From Actinomycetales bacterium (GTDB lineage: Bacteria; Actinomycetota; Actinomycetes; Propionibacteriales; Nocardioidaceae): a DNA stretch of 5,396 bases. Below are positions 1 through 5,396 of this stretch, one piece after another (the stretch's first letter is position 1; every line of letters starts with the position of its first letter). Below the pieces are notes generated by a model. That model was not told where the DNA came from. It searched no databases and was given only the letters and a program-made list of their open reading frames with translations. Position numbers and translations under genes: made by a program. Location of the stretch: NCBI GenBank assembly GCA_012513165.1, contig JAAZCT010000049.1:1-5396 (forward strand), given 5' to 3'.

Positions 1-1060
1 CGTGTGTACCGGCGGTGAACTCGCAGTGGCGTTGGCCGCCGAGTTCCCAGCCGAGCGCATCGGCCTGCACGGCAACAACAAGTCGGCCGCTGAACTGCGC
101 CGCGCGATTGAAGCGGGCGTCGGTCGCATCGTGATCGATTCCTTCGACGAGATTGACCGACTCGTCGCCCTCAGCGAAGAACTGGACGCCACCGCGCGCG
201 TCATGGTGCGCGTCACCGCGGGCGTCGAAGCGCACACCCACGAATACATCTCCACCTCCCACGAAGACCAGAAATTCGGGTTCTCGATCCAAGGGGGAGA
301 CGCGTTCGAAGCGGTGAAACGAGTGCTCGCGGCCGAACGGCTCGAGTTCCTCGGCCTGCACTCGCACATCGGGTCCCAGATCTTCGTGATCGACGGGTTC
401 GAGGTGGCGGCCCGGCGCGTGTTGCGCCTGCATGCGCAGATCGAAGCCGAACTCGGATACACCGCCCCGGAGTTCGACCTCGGCGGCGGATTCGGCATCG
501 CCTACACCACCCAAGACGACCCGGCCACCCCCGAAGCCTTGGGCGCCACGATGCGTGCGCTGATCGAAACCGAATGTGCGAGCCTCGGCGTCGCGGTGCC
601 GCAACTGTCGATCGAACCGGGCCGAGCGATCGTCGGACCGTCCACGTTCACGCTCTATCAAGTGGGCACCACCAAGACGGTCGCGCTGGACGCGGGAGCC
701 GCTCGCCGCTACGTCTCCGTGGACGGCGGCATGAGCGACAACGTGCGCCCCGCGCTGTATGGGGCCGACTATTCGTGCACCCTCGCGTCACGCGAATCGG
801 ACGCACCCGTCGTGCTGAGTCGCGTGGTCGGCAAACACTGCGAATCTGGCGATATCGTCGTCAAAGACGAGTACTTGGGCGCCGATGTGGGCCCCGGAGA
901 CTTGCTCGCCGTGCCCGGCACCGGAGCCTACTGCCGCTCGCTGGCGAGCAACTACAACCATGTGGCACGCCCGGCCGTGGTGGCGGTGCGCGACGGCGAA
1001 GCGCGCGTGATCGTGCGCCGCGAAACCGAAGCGGACCTGCTGCGCCTCGACGTGATCTGA
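1..1060 (+). CDS. lysA: Diaminopimelate decarboxylase LysA, 5'-truncated by the window edge
   Basis: This PLP enzyme decarboxylates meso-2,6-diaminopimelate to L-lysine in the cytoplasm, the last step of lysine synthesis. The frame is already open at the left edge: base 1 ends a codon and full codons start at base 2. The first visible residues (CTGGEL) are internal, so the GTG at base 2 is not a start. Visible residues carry the alanine-racemase-fold barrel with GLHSHIGSQ (118-126), the glycine-rich PLP-phosphate loop DLGGGFG (159-165) and EPGRA (205-209). The C-terminal beta domain carries GKHCESGD, with the active-site Cys at visible residue 280, and YCRSLASNYN. From memory, the Mycobacterium tuberculosis enzyme is about 447 residues with this Cys near 375, so about 95 residues are missing here, including the PLP lysine. 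It ends with TGA at 1058-1060, 87 bases before hom. The family call is secure. Confidence 0.97.
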   Translation, partial: VCTGGELAVALAAEFPAERIGLHGNNKSAAELRRAIEAGVGRIVIDSFDEIDRLVALSEELDATARVMVRVTAGVEAHTHEYISTSHEDQKFGFSIQGGDAFEAVKRVLAAERLEFLGLHSHIGSQIFVIDGFEVAARRVLRLHAQIEAELGYTAPEFDLGGGFGIAYTTQDDPATPEALGATMRALIETECASLGVAVPQLSIEPGRAIVGPSTFTLYQVGTTKTVALDAGAARRYVSVDGGMSDNVRPALYGADYSCTLASRESDAPVVLSRVVGKHCESGDIVVKDEYLGADVGPGDLLAVPGTGAYCRSLASNYNHVARPAVVAVRDGEARVIVRRETEADLLRLDVI

Positions 1061-1147
1061 AACTTATGAAACCCGTGAAGCGGCCACTCGCCGTTGAGCC
1101 ATGTGCGCACCCAACCGCCGCGCCGATACCCTTGGACGGTGAACTCT
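1061..1147 (+). other. lysA-hom intergenic spacer
   Basis: This 87-base gap shows no convincing promoter: TTGAGC at 1094-1099 has no -10 box at a normal distance. It also shows no hairpin followed by a T tract that would terminate lysA transcription. I see no T-box or other riboswitch. The simplest reading is read-through from lysA into hom, but an unrecognised promoter cannot be excluded. It overlaps a possible small ORF (1066-1161). Confidence 0.5.
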
Positions 1148-1161
1148 GTGCCAACACATGA
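1066..1161 (+). other. Possible 31-codon ORF between lysA and hom
   Basis: An ATG lies five bases after the lysA stop and opens a 31-residue frame (begins MKPVKRPLAVEP). It ends with TGA at 1159-1161, 14 bases inside hom in another frame. It has six prolines, two threonines and one isoleucine, with no run of Thr or Ile like those of classical thr attenuator peptides. No clear Shine-Dalgarno precedes the ATG, although reinitiation after the lysA stop is possible. It may be chance; no function is assigned. Confidence 0.15.
1138..1142 (+). promoter_or_regulatory. Ribosome binding site deciding the hom start
   Basis: GGTGA sits five bases before GTG 1148. It is the only purine-rich SD-like match at a usable distance from any of the candidate hom starts (TTG 1094, GTG 1103, GTG 1139, GTG 1148). 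For GTG 1139 the same bases overlap the start codon, so 1148 is preferred. Confidence 0.5.
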
Positions 1162-2461
1162 CCAAAATCGGGAGCGACCTCTGCGCATAGCCATGCTCGG
1201 CTGCGGGGTCGTCGGAACAGAAGTGGCCCGAGTTCTCACCACCGACGCCGAAGAACTCGGCCGGAGGGTGGGTGCGCCCGTCGAACTCGTGGGCATCGCC
1301 GTGCGTCGCATCGAACGCACCAGAGACCTCGACCTGGACCCGAACCTGTTCACCACCGACGCCCAAGCGCTCGTCGCGCGCGGCGACCTAGACGTGGTGA
1401 TCGAAGTGATCGGTGGCATCGAGCCCGCCCGCGAACTGATCTTGTCCGCACTCGCCAACGGCGCGTCCGTGGTTACCGCCAACAAGGCGCTGCTCGCCGA
1501 GGCCGGCAGCGAACTGTATGCCGCAGCCGAAGCCGCCGAACGCGACCTCTATTACGAGGCCGCCGTCGCCGGTGCGATTCCGATCGTGCGCCCGCTGCGC
1601 GAATCCCTCGCCGGAGACCGCGTCACCCGCGTGCTCGGCATCGTCAACGGCACCACCAACTACATCCTCGACGCCATGACTACCACGGGCGCCAGCTTCG
1701 ACGACGCGCTCGAAGACGCGCAACGCCTCGGGTACGCCGAAGCCGATCCCACCGCCGATGTGGAAGGGTTCGACGCCGCCGCGAAAGCCGCGATCTTGTC
1801 TGGCCTCGCGTTCCACACCAGCATGACCCTCAACGACGTGCACTGCGAAGGCATCAGCAATGTGACCGCCGCAGACGTGCGCTCGGCCGCCGAAATGGGC
1901 AGCGTCGTCAAGCTGTTGGCGATCTGCGAAGCCGACCAGGAACGCGGCACCGTCTCGGCGCGCGTCCACCCCGTGATGATCCCCAACACCCACCCGCTCG
2001 CCAGCGTGCGCGGCGCGTTCAACGCCGTGTGCATCGAAAGTGAAGCGGCCGGACAGCTCATGTTCTACGGCCAAGGAGCCGGGGGAGCGCCCACCGCGAG
2101 CGCGGTTCTGGGTGACGTGGTCACCGTCGCGCGCCACCGCCTCAACGGCGTGTTCGGGCCGAAAGAAACCTCCCACGCAGACCTCACCCCGATCCCGATC
2201 GGCGAAGCACGCACCCGCTACCACGTGTCCCTCGACGTCGACGACCGTCCGGGCGTGCTCGCCGCTGTCGCGAATGCGTTCGCGAACCACGGCGTCTCGA
2301 TCAAGACCGTGCGCCAAGAGGGCCGCGGATCCGATGCGCAGCTCGTGGTGGTCACGCACGAAGCCAGCGACGCAGATTTGGCAGCAACCGTTGCAGACAT
2401 ACGAAGTCAGGACATGGTCCGAGGCGTTTCCTCGGTCATGCGAGTTGAAGGAGTGGCGTGA
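1148..2461 (+). CDS. hom: Homoserine dehydrogenase with C-terminal ACT domain
   Basis: It reduces L-aspartate 4-semialdehyde to L-homoserine with NAD(P)H, the committed step toward threonine and methionine. From GTG 1148 it is 437 residues, normal for the actinobacterial single-function enzyme. The N-terminal Rossmann fold shows GCGVVG at residues 18-23 and TANKALLA around the NK at 112-113. The family signature runs from A191 ([19 protein letters not shown]) to K213, and D209 and K213 match the catalytic Asp/Lys pair known from the yeast enzyme. Residues from about 358 ([20 protein letters not shown]) to the end form an ACT domain, which in this family usually binds threonine for feedback inhibition; that role is inferred here. 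The frame stays open upstream to TTG 1094 (455 residues), but that extension is Arg/Pro-rich and unlike family N-termini. The stop shares one base with the thrC ATG. Confidence 0.96.
   Translation: MPTHDQNRERPLRIAMLGCGVVGTEVARVLTTDAEELGRRVGAPVELVGIAVRRIERTRDLDLDPNLFTTDAQALVARGDLDVVIEVIGGIEPARELILSALANGASVVTANKALLAEAGSELYAAAEAAERDLYYEAAVAGAIPIVRPLRESLAGDRVTRVLGIVNGTTNYILDAMTTTGASFDDALEDAQRLGYAEADPTADVEGFDAAAKAAILSGLAFHTSMTLNDVHCEGISNVTAADVRSAAEMGSVVKLLAICEADQERGTVSARVHPVMIPNTHPLASVRGAFNAVCIESEAAGQLMFYGQGAGGAPTASAVLGDVVTVARHRLNGVFGPKETSHADLTPIPIGEARTRYHVSLDVDDRPGVLAAVANAFANHGVSIKTVRQEGRGSDAQLVVVTHEASDADLAATVADIRSQDMVRGVSSVMRVEGVA
2447..2453 (+). promoter_or_regulatory. Strong ribosome binding site for thrC inside the hom 3' end
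   Basis: GAAGGAG lies seven bases before ATG 2461, ideal spacing. An alternative GTG at 2458 would have only four bases of spacing, so the ATG is the better start. Confidence 0.8.
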
Positions 2462-3525
2462 TGGCTCGGCCATGGCGAGGTGTCATTAACGAATACCGCG
2501 ACTACATGCCGCTGGACGCGGACGTCGACGTGATCACTCTGTGCGAAGGCGGAACTCCGCTGGTGCACGCGCGGTGGTTGTCTGAGTTGACACGCGGTGA
2601 AGTGTTCGTGAAGGTCGAGGGCCAAAACCCCACCGGCTCGTTCAAGGACCGCGGCATGACGGTAGCCATCACCGGTGCGAAGGCAGACGGGGCGAAAGCC
2701 GTCGTGTGCGCGTCGACTGGCAACACGTCAGCTTCCATGACCGCGTACGCCACTCGTGCGGACCTCGTGCCGATCGTGTTGGTTCCGCACGGCAAGATCG
2801 CGGCCGGCAAGATGGCGCAAGCGATCATGCACGGCGCCCAAATCATTCAGGTGCAAGGCGGATTCGACGAGTGCCTCGAATTGTCGCGCGCGCTCGCCAA
2901 GGAATACCCCGTCGCGCTGGTGAACTCGGTGAACCCGCTGCGCATCGAGGGCCAAAAGACGGCCTCGTTCGAGATCATCGACGTGCTTGGCAAAGCCCCA
3001 GACATCCACGTGCTGCCCGTCGGCAACGCCGGCAACATCACCGCGTACTGGAAGGGGTTCCGCGAATACCGGGCCGCCGGAATCTCCGATTCGCTGCCGA
3101 AAATGTGGGGCTTCCAAGCAGCCGGTTCCGCGCCGATCGTCGAGGGGCGCATCATCACCGAGCCCGACACCATCGCCACCGCGATCCGCATTGGCAACCC
3201 CGCCTCGTGGACGCTCGCCGAAGAAGCGCGTGACGAATCGGGCGGACGTATCTCGGCGGTCACCGATCAGCAGATCTTGGCCGCTCAACGCAACCTCGGC
3301 GCGAAGGAAGGCATCTTCGTCGAGCCAGGCTCGGCAGCCAGCGTTGCCGGGTTGGTCGCCGCCGCCGAAGCAGGCGAGGTGGAACCGGGCCAGACCATCA
3401 CCGTGACCGTCACCGGCCACGGACTCAAAGACATCGACACGCCGCTGTCTCACCGCGACCCCATCGAACCGATCGTGATCGAATTCGACGTCCAAGCAGC
3501 CGCGAAAGCAGCCGGACTCGAATGA
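2461..3525 (+). CDS. thrC: Threonine synthase
   Basis: This PLP enzyme converts O-phospho-L-homoserine and water to L-threonine and phosphate, the last step of threonine synthesis. From ATG 2461 it is 354 residues, the length of the short bacterial threonine synthases of fold type [12 protein letters not shown] carries the PLP lysine K62. [10 protein letters not shown] (83-92) is the Asn/Ser/Thr loop near the cofactor. RIEGQKT (161-167), the phosphate-binding loop GNAGNIT (188-194), VEPGSAAS (287-294) and TGHGLKD (318-324) follow in the expected order. The closest protein I recall is mycobacterial ThrC, with long identical stretches. The start overlaps the hom stop (TGATG) behind a strong SD, and the stop overlaps the thrB start, which points to coupled translation. 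No frameshift or missing key residue is seen. Confidence 0.97.
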   Translation: MARPWRGVINEYRDYMPLDADVDVITLCEGGTPLVHARWLSELTRGEVFVKVEGQNPTGSFKDRGMTVAITGAKADGAKAVVCASTGNTSASMTAYATRADLVPIVLVPHGKIAAGKMAQAIMHGAQIIQVQGGFDECLELSRALAKEYPVALVNSVNPLRIEGQKTASFEIIDVLGKAPDIHVLPVGNAGNITAYWKGFREYRAAGISDSLPKMWGFQAAGSAPIVEGRIITEPDTIATAIRIGNPASWTLAEEARDESGGRISAVTDQQILAAQRNLGAKEGIFVEPGSAASVAGLVAAAEAGEVEPGQTITVTVTGHGLKDIDTPLSHRDPIEPIVIEFDVQAAAKAAGLE

Positions 3526-4397
3526 GTTTCGTCGACGGGCAGGTTCGCGTCCGCGTGCCAGCCACCAGTGCCAACCTCGGGCCGGGATTCGATTCCCTCG
3601 GCCTCGCGTTGACGCTGTTCGACGAACTGGCGGTCGAAGTGACTGACTCTGGCCTCGAGATCGTCGTCGACGGAGAAGGCGCCGGCGTGGTTCCCACCGG
3701 CGAAGACAACCTTCTGTTTCAAGCGATGAGTGCCGCGTTCGATCTGATGGGGGAGACCCCGCCCGGTTTGAGGCTGGAATGCACCAACCGCATCCCGCAC
3801 GGACGCGGCCTCGGATCGTCCTCGGCAGCCATCGTGGCTGCGATCGTCGCGGCTCGCGCACTGATCGTGGGCGGCGAAGACCGACTTGATGATGCGGCCG
3901 TATACCAACTGGCGACCGACATGGAAGGCCATCCAGACAACGTCGCGCCCGCACTGTTTGGCGGGTTCACGATCGCCTGGATCTCTGGGGCAGCCGCTGA
4001 GGTGCTGCGCTTAGAGGTCAACCACGACATCACCGTGTTCGTGCCGCCCGAGCCGGTGTCCACGAACGTGGCGCGCGGACTTTTACCCGAGACCGTCTCA
4101 CACGCAGACGCATCAGCGAACTCCGGACGCGCAGCGTTGATGGTTGCGGCGCTGACGCAATCGCCCGAGAACTTGATCTTCGCGACCGAAGATCGCTTGC
4201 ACCAGTCGTACAGGTCTGCGGCGATGCCCGACTCGTACAAGCTCATGCAACAACTGCGCGTCGAAGGCATCCCAGCCGTGATCTCTGGCGCCGGCCCGAC
4301 GGTGCTGGCGTTCGCGCGGGGGATCAGCGACTGGACCCCCGAGGGGTGGGCAGTTCACGAATTGTCCATCGAATCTCGTGGCGCACACATTTTCTGA
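3522..4397 (+). CDS. thrB: Homoserine kinase (GHMP family)
   Basis: It phosphorylates L-homoserine with ATP to O-phospho-L-homoserine, the substrate of the ThrC encoded just upstream. It is 291 residues, slightly short but normal for the family. [12 protein letters not shown] (13-24) is the N-terminal GHMP motif. [12 protein letters not shown] (92-103) is the glycine/serine-rich ATP phosphate loop. EGHPDN (135-140) is the conserved homoserine kinase motif, and [11 protein letters not shown] (254-264) is the C-terminal GHMP motif. The ATG overlaps the thrC stop by four bases (ATGA). Only a weak CGGA-like sequence precedes it, so expression probably depends on ribosomes finishing thrC. No intrinsic terminator with a T tract is visible after its stop. 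The gene is intact and the call secure. Confidence 0.97.
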   Translation: MSFVDGQVRVRVPATSANLGPGFDSLGLALTLFDELAVEVTDSGLEIVVDGEGAGVVPTGEDNLLFQAMSAAFDLMGETPPGLRLECTNRIPHGRGLGSSSAAIVAAIVAARALIVGGEDRLDDAAVYQLATDMEGHPDNVAPALFGGFTIAWISGAAAEVLRLEVNHDITVFVPPEPVSTNVARGLLPETVSHADASANSGRAALMVAALTQSPENLIFATEDRLHQSYRSAAMPDSYKLMQQLRVEGIPAVISGAGPTVLAFARGISDWTPEGWAVHELSIESRGAHIF

Positions 4398-4406
4398 GCC
4401 GTAGCG

Positions 4407-4415
4407 TGCTAAACT
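4407..4415 (+). promoter_or_regulatory. Candidate extended -10 promoter for rho
   Basis: TGCTAAACT combines a TGn extension with TAAACT, which fits the TAnnnT consensus of the housekeeping sigma factor. It begins ten bases after the thrB stop codon. The matching -35 position (about 4387-4392, ACATTT) is poor, as is common with extended -10 promoters. Transcription would begin near 4422 and give a leader of about 134 bases. It would let rho be expressed independently of the threonine operon. It rests on motif match and position only. Confidence 0.5.
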
Positions 4416-4463
4416 CGACTTGTCGGAGTTGAGATTCTCTCCCCGGCGTAACGCCACAATCAA

Positions 4464-4480
4464 GTTCGTCAGATACGAAC
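4464..4480 (+). other. Perfect 6-bp inverted repeat in the rho leader
   Basis: GTTCGT and ACGAAC flank a five-base loop (CAGAT). There is no T tract after it, so it is not an intrinsic terminator. It could be an RNA stem-loop in the leader or a protein-binding dyad in DNA. Confidence 0.4.
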
Positions 4481-4505
4481 GCCTCTGCATGTGATTAACG
4501 CGTAA

Positions 4506-4519
4506 CCATCATTCGATGG
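4506..4519 (+). other. Perfect 5-bp hairpin upstream of the rho ribosome binding site
   Basis: CCATC and GATGG enclose the four-base loop ATTC. The GATGG arm can alternatively pair with a second CCATC at 4536-4540, three bases before the purine-rich SD region, giving two mutually exclusive foldings. Confidence 0.35.
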
Positions 4520-4543
4520 GATTGCAGGGCTGTGGCCATCCGA

Positions 4544-4549
4544 AAAGGA
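4544..4549 (+). promoter_or_regulatory. Ribosome binding site of rho
   Basis: AAAGGA ends six bases before GTG 4556 and fixes this GTG as the start. Confidence 0.75.
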
Positions 4550-4555
4550 CAATTC

Positions 4556-5396
4556 GTGCCAGAAACAACCACGGTTGAAACCAATAACACTGAAACACCC
4601 GTCGCGAAAGCACCCCGCCGCACCGGCGGAGCGCTCGGCGGAAAAGTTATTGCAGAACTTCAAGAAATCGCATCCGGACTTGGGCTCTCGGGCACCGAAA
4701 AGATGCGCAAGAACCAACTGATTGACGCCATCAAGCAAGCGCGTGGTGAAACACCACCTGCCGCAGCTCCGAAGGCTGCTCCCGTAGCGAAAGATGCCGG
4801 AGCCAAAGAAAGCAAGCCAGCCGCTAAAGCTGCCAAGTCTGATTCGGCTAAGACTGATTCGGCTAAGACTGATTCGACTAAGACCGATGCAGGCAGCCAA
4901 GACGATGCCAAACAGGGCGACAAGCCGGCTCGTGGCAACCAAGGTGGCCGCAACCGCAATCAAGGCGGCCAAGGTCAGAGCAACCAAGACAAGAACGATG
5001 CGCAAGGCGACGCCAAGAACGCCGATCAGAAGTCTGACAACAAAGGCTCGAGCGACGGCGAACAACGCCAAGAGCGCGGTCAGGGCGGTCAGGGAGGTCA
5101 GGGTGGCAACCAAGGCAACCAGCGCAACCGCAATCAGGGTGACCGGAACCAGGGTGGAAACCAGGGCAACCGCAACCAGGGTGGAAACCAAGGTAACCGC
5201 AACCAGGGCGGAAACCAAGGTAACCGCAACCAGGGCGGCAACCAAGGCAACGACGATGACGAATTCGGTGGCAACGCCCGTCGTCGGAACCGCCGCGGCC
5301 GTAACCGTGGTCAAGATCGCGGCATGGACGTCGAGCCAACGATCAACGAAGACGACGTGCTCGTCCCGGCGGCCGGCATCTTGGATGTCCTAGACA
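4556..5396 (+). CDS. rho: Transcription termination factor Rho, N-terminal 280 residues, cut by the window edge
   Basis: Rho is a hexameric RNA-dependent ATPase and helicase that ends transcription at unstructured, untranslated RNA. The frame is open from GTG 4556 (good SD six bases upstream) to the right edge. Residues 27-63 form the small helical Rho N domain (KVIAELQEIASGLGLSG, then an R/K-rich helix). Residues about 64-256 are a low-complexity insertion: first Ala/Lys/Asp/Ser-rich with KTDSA repeats (94-111), then Gln/Gly/Asn/Arg-rich with QGG repeats (176-184) and four NQGGNQGN(R/D) units (198-233), ending in an Arg cluster (RRRNRRGRNR, 242-251). From D266 the wording DDVLVPAAGILDVLD is the start of the conserved OB-fold RNA-binding domain. 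The ATPase domain with its Walker motifs lies beyond the window. Actinobacterial Rho proteins typically carry such an insertion; the Escherichia coli protein (419 residues) does not. Confidence 0.95.
   Translation, partial: MPETTTVETNNTETPVAKAPRRTGGALGGKVIAELQEIASGLGLSGTEKMRKNQLIDAIKQARGETPPAAAPKAAPVAKDAGAKESKPAAKAAKSDSAKTDSAKTDSTKTDAGSQDDAKQGDKPARGNQGGRNRNQGGQGQSNQDKNDAQGDAKNADQKSDNKGSSDGEQRQERGQGGQGGQGGNQGNQRNRNQGDRNQGGNQGNRNQGGNQGNRNQGGNQGNRNQGGNQGNDDDEFGGNARRRNRRGRNRGQDRGMDVEPTINEDDVLVPAAGILDVLD
4835..4888 (+). repeat. 15-bp tandem repeat in rho encoding K(S/T)DS(A/T)
   Basis: Three full units and a 9-base partial unit lie in frame: AAGTCTGATTCGGCT, AAGACTGATTCGGCT, AAGACTGATTCGACT, then AAGACCGAT. 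They encode alternating Lys, Asp, Ser and Thr at residues 94-111 of Rho, a charged disordered linker. Confidence 0.85.
5081..5107 (+). repeat. 9-bp tandem repeat in rho encoding QGG
   Basis: Three successive CAG-GGN-GGN units encode QGGQGGQGG (Rho residues 176-184). They lead into the Asn/Gln/Arg-rich part of the insertion. Confidence 0.8.
5147..5254 (+). repeat. 27-bp tandem repeat, four copies, in rho encoding NQGGNQGN(R/D)
   Basis: Four exact-length units (5147-5173, 5174-5200, 5201-5227, 5228-5254) encode the same nine residues, except that the last Arg becomes Asp in unit four. Units 1 to 3 differ only at third codon positions (CAG/CAA, GGC/GGT). The pattern fits duplication followed by silent drift under selection on the protein. 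A degenerate relative (NQGNQRNRNQGDR) precedes it. Confidence 0.92.

Larger units (their letters stand above)
4416..4555 (+). promoter_or_regulatory. rho 5' leader with several short hairpins
   Basis: This non-coding stretch contains a pyrimidine run (4435-4444), a small GGCG-TAA-CGCC hairpin (4445-4455), a perfect 6-bp hairpin (4464-4480), a perfect 5-bp hairpin (4506-4519), and a second CCATC (4536-4540) that could compete for the same GATGG. Rho is known to limit its own synthesis in Escherichia coli by terminating in its leader. A similar role here is inference. I do not recognise a named riboswitch. Confidence 0.4.

Noticed and set aside
1061..1147. Promoter or thr-type attenuator upstream of hom
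   Set aside because: No -35/-10 pair with normal spacing, no strong hairpin with T run, and no Thr/Ile-rich leader peptide.
574..1161. A 195-codon plus-strand frame inside lysA
   Set aside because: Arg-rich shadow of lysA in another frame. Only its last 31 codons lie outside lysA and are discussed as a possible small ORF.
1388..2473. A 361-codon minus-strand frame across hom
   Set aside because: His/Gly/Ala/Val-rich shadow of hom with no recognisable domain.
2728..3954. A 408-codon minus-strand frame across thrC and thrB
   Set aside because: Arg/Gly-rich composition typical of antisense frames in high-GC genes, no family motifs, and both plus-strand genes are secure.
4398..4455. Intrinsic terminator for the thr operon
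   Set aside because: The dyad AACTC/GAGTT (4412-4430) and the GGCG/CGCC hairpin are short and lack a following T tract. The first also overlaps the candidate -10 box.
4516..4578. A 20-codon ORF starting at ATG 4516 and overlapping the rho start out of frame
   Set aside because: No SD upstream, the ATG lies in a hairpin arm, and it has no distinctive composition. Chance is the simplest explanation.
4469..5314. A 281-codon minus-strand frame, very hydrophobic and repetitive (Val/Ala/Leu), resembling a membrane protein
   Set aside because: It is the reverse complement of the rho repeats: Asn/Gln/Gly codons read backwards give Val/Leu/Ala/Thr. Rho has clear family motifs and an SD on the plus strand.

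Overview
The window comes from a high-GC Gram-positive chromosome (Actinomycetota, most likely Micrococcales or a close relative). The gene order lysA-hom-thrC-thrB-rho, all on the + strand, is the arrangement I recall from Mycobacterium and many other actinobacteria. The proteins also carry actinobacterial wording, such as the LysA GKHCESGD motif, the Thr[11 protein letters not shown] motif, and a Rho with a long disordered insertion before the RNA-binding domain. The species cannot be named from the sequence alone.

Layout: bases 1-1060 are the C-terminal three quarters of lysA (diaminopimelate decarboxylase, last step of lysine synthesis). After an 87-base gap come hom (homoserine dehydrogenase, 1148-2461), thrC (threonine synthase, 2461-3525) and thrB (homoserine kinase, 3522-4397). 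Hom and thrC share one base and thrC and thrB share four, so these three genes are almost certainly one translationally coupled operon. LysA may be co-transcribed with them. A 158-base non-coding stretch follows (4398-4555). It holds a candidate extended -10 promoter, several short perfect hairpins and a good ribosome binding site. Rho then begins at GTG 4556 and runs off the right edge.

How the genes work together: LysA drains the diaminopimelate branch of the aspartate pathway into lysine. Hom, ThrB and ThrC turn aspartate semialdehyde into homoserine, phosphohomoserine and threonine. Hom carries a C-terminal ACT domain, the usual seat of threonine feedback inhibition. Rho is a housekeeping transcription terminator unrelated to the pathway, and it appears to have its own promoter and leader.

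The window is largely an ordinary core-genome region. No mobile elements, CRISPR arrays, tRNAs or rRNAs are visible. The most notable feature is the Rho N-terminal insertion. It is very rich in Asn, Gln, Gly and Arg and contains four nearly perfect copies of a 9-residue repeat whose copies differ almost only at silent positions. It looks like a prion-like or condensate-forming RNA-binding segment. Smaller points of interest are the structured rho leader and a possible 31-codon ORF bridging lysA and hom.
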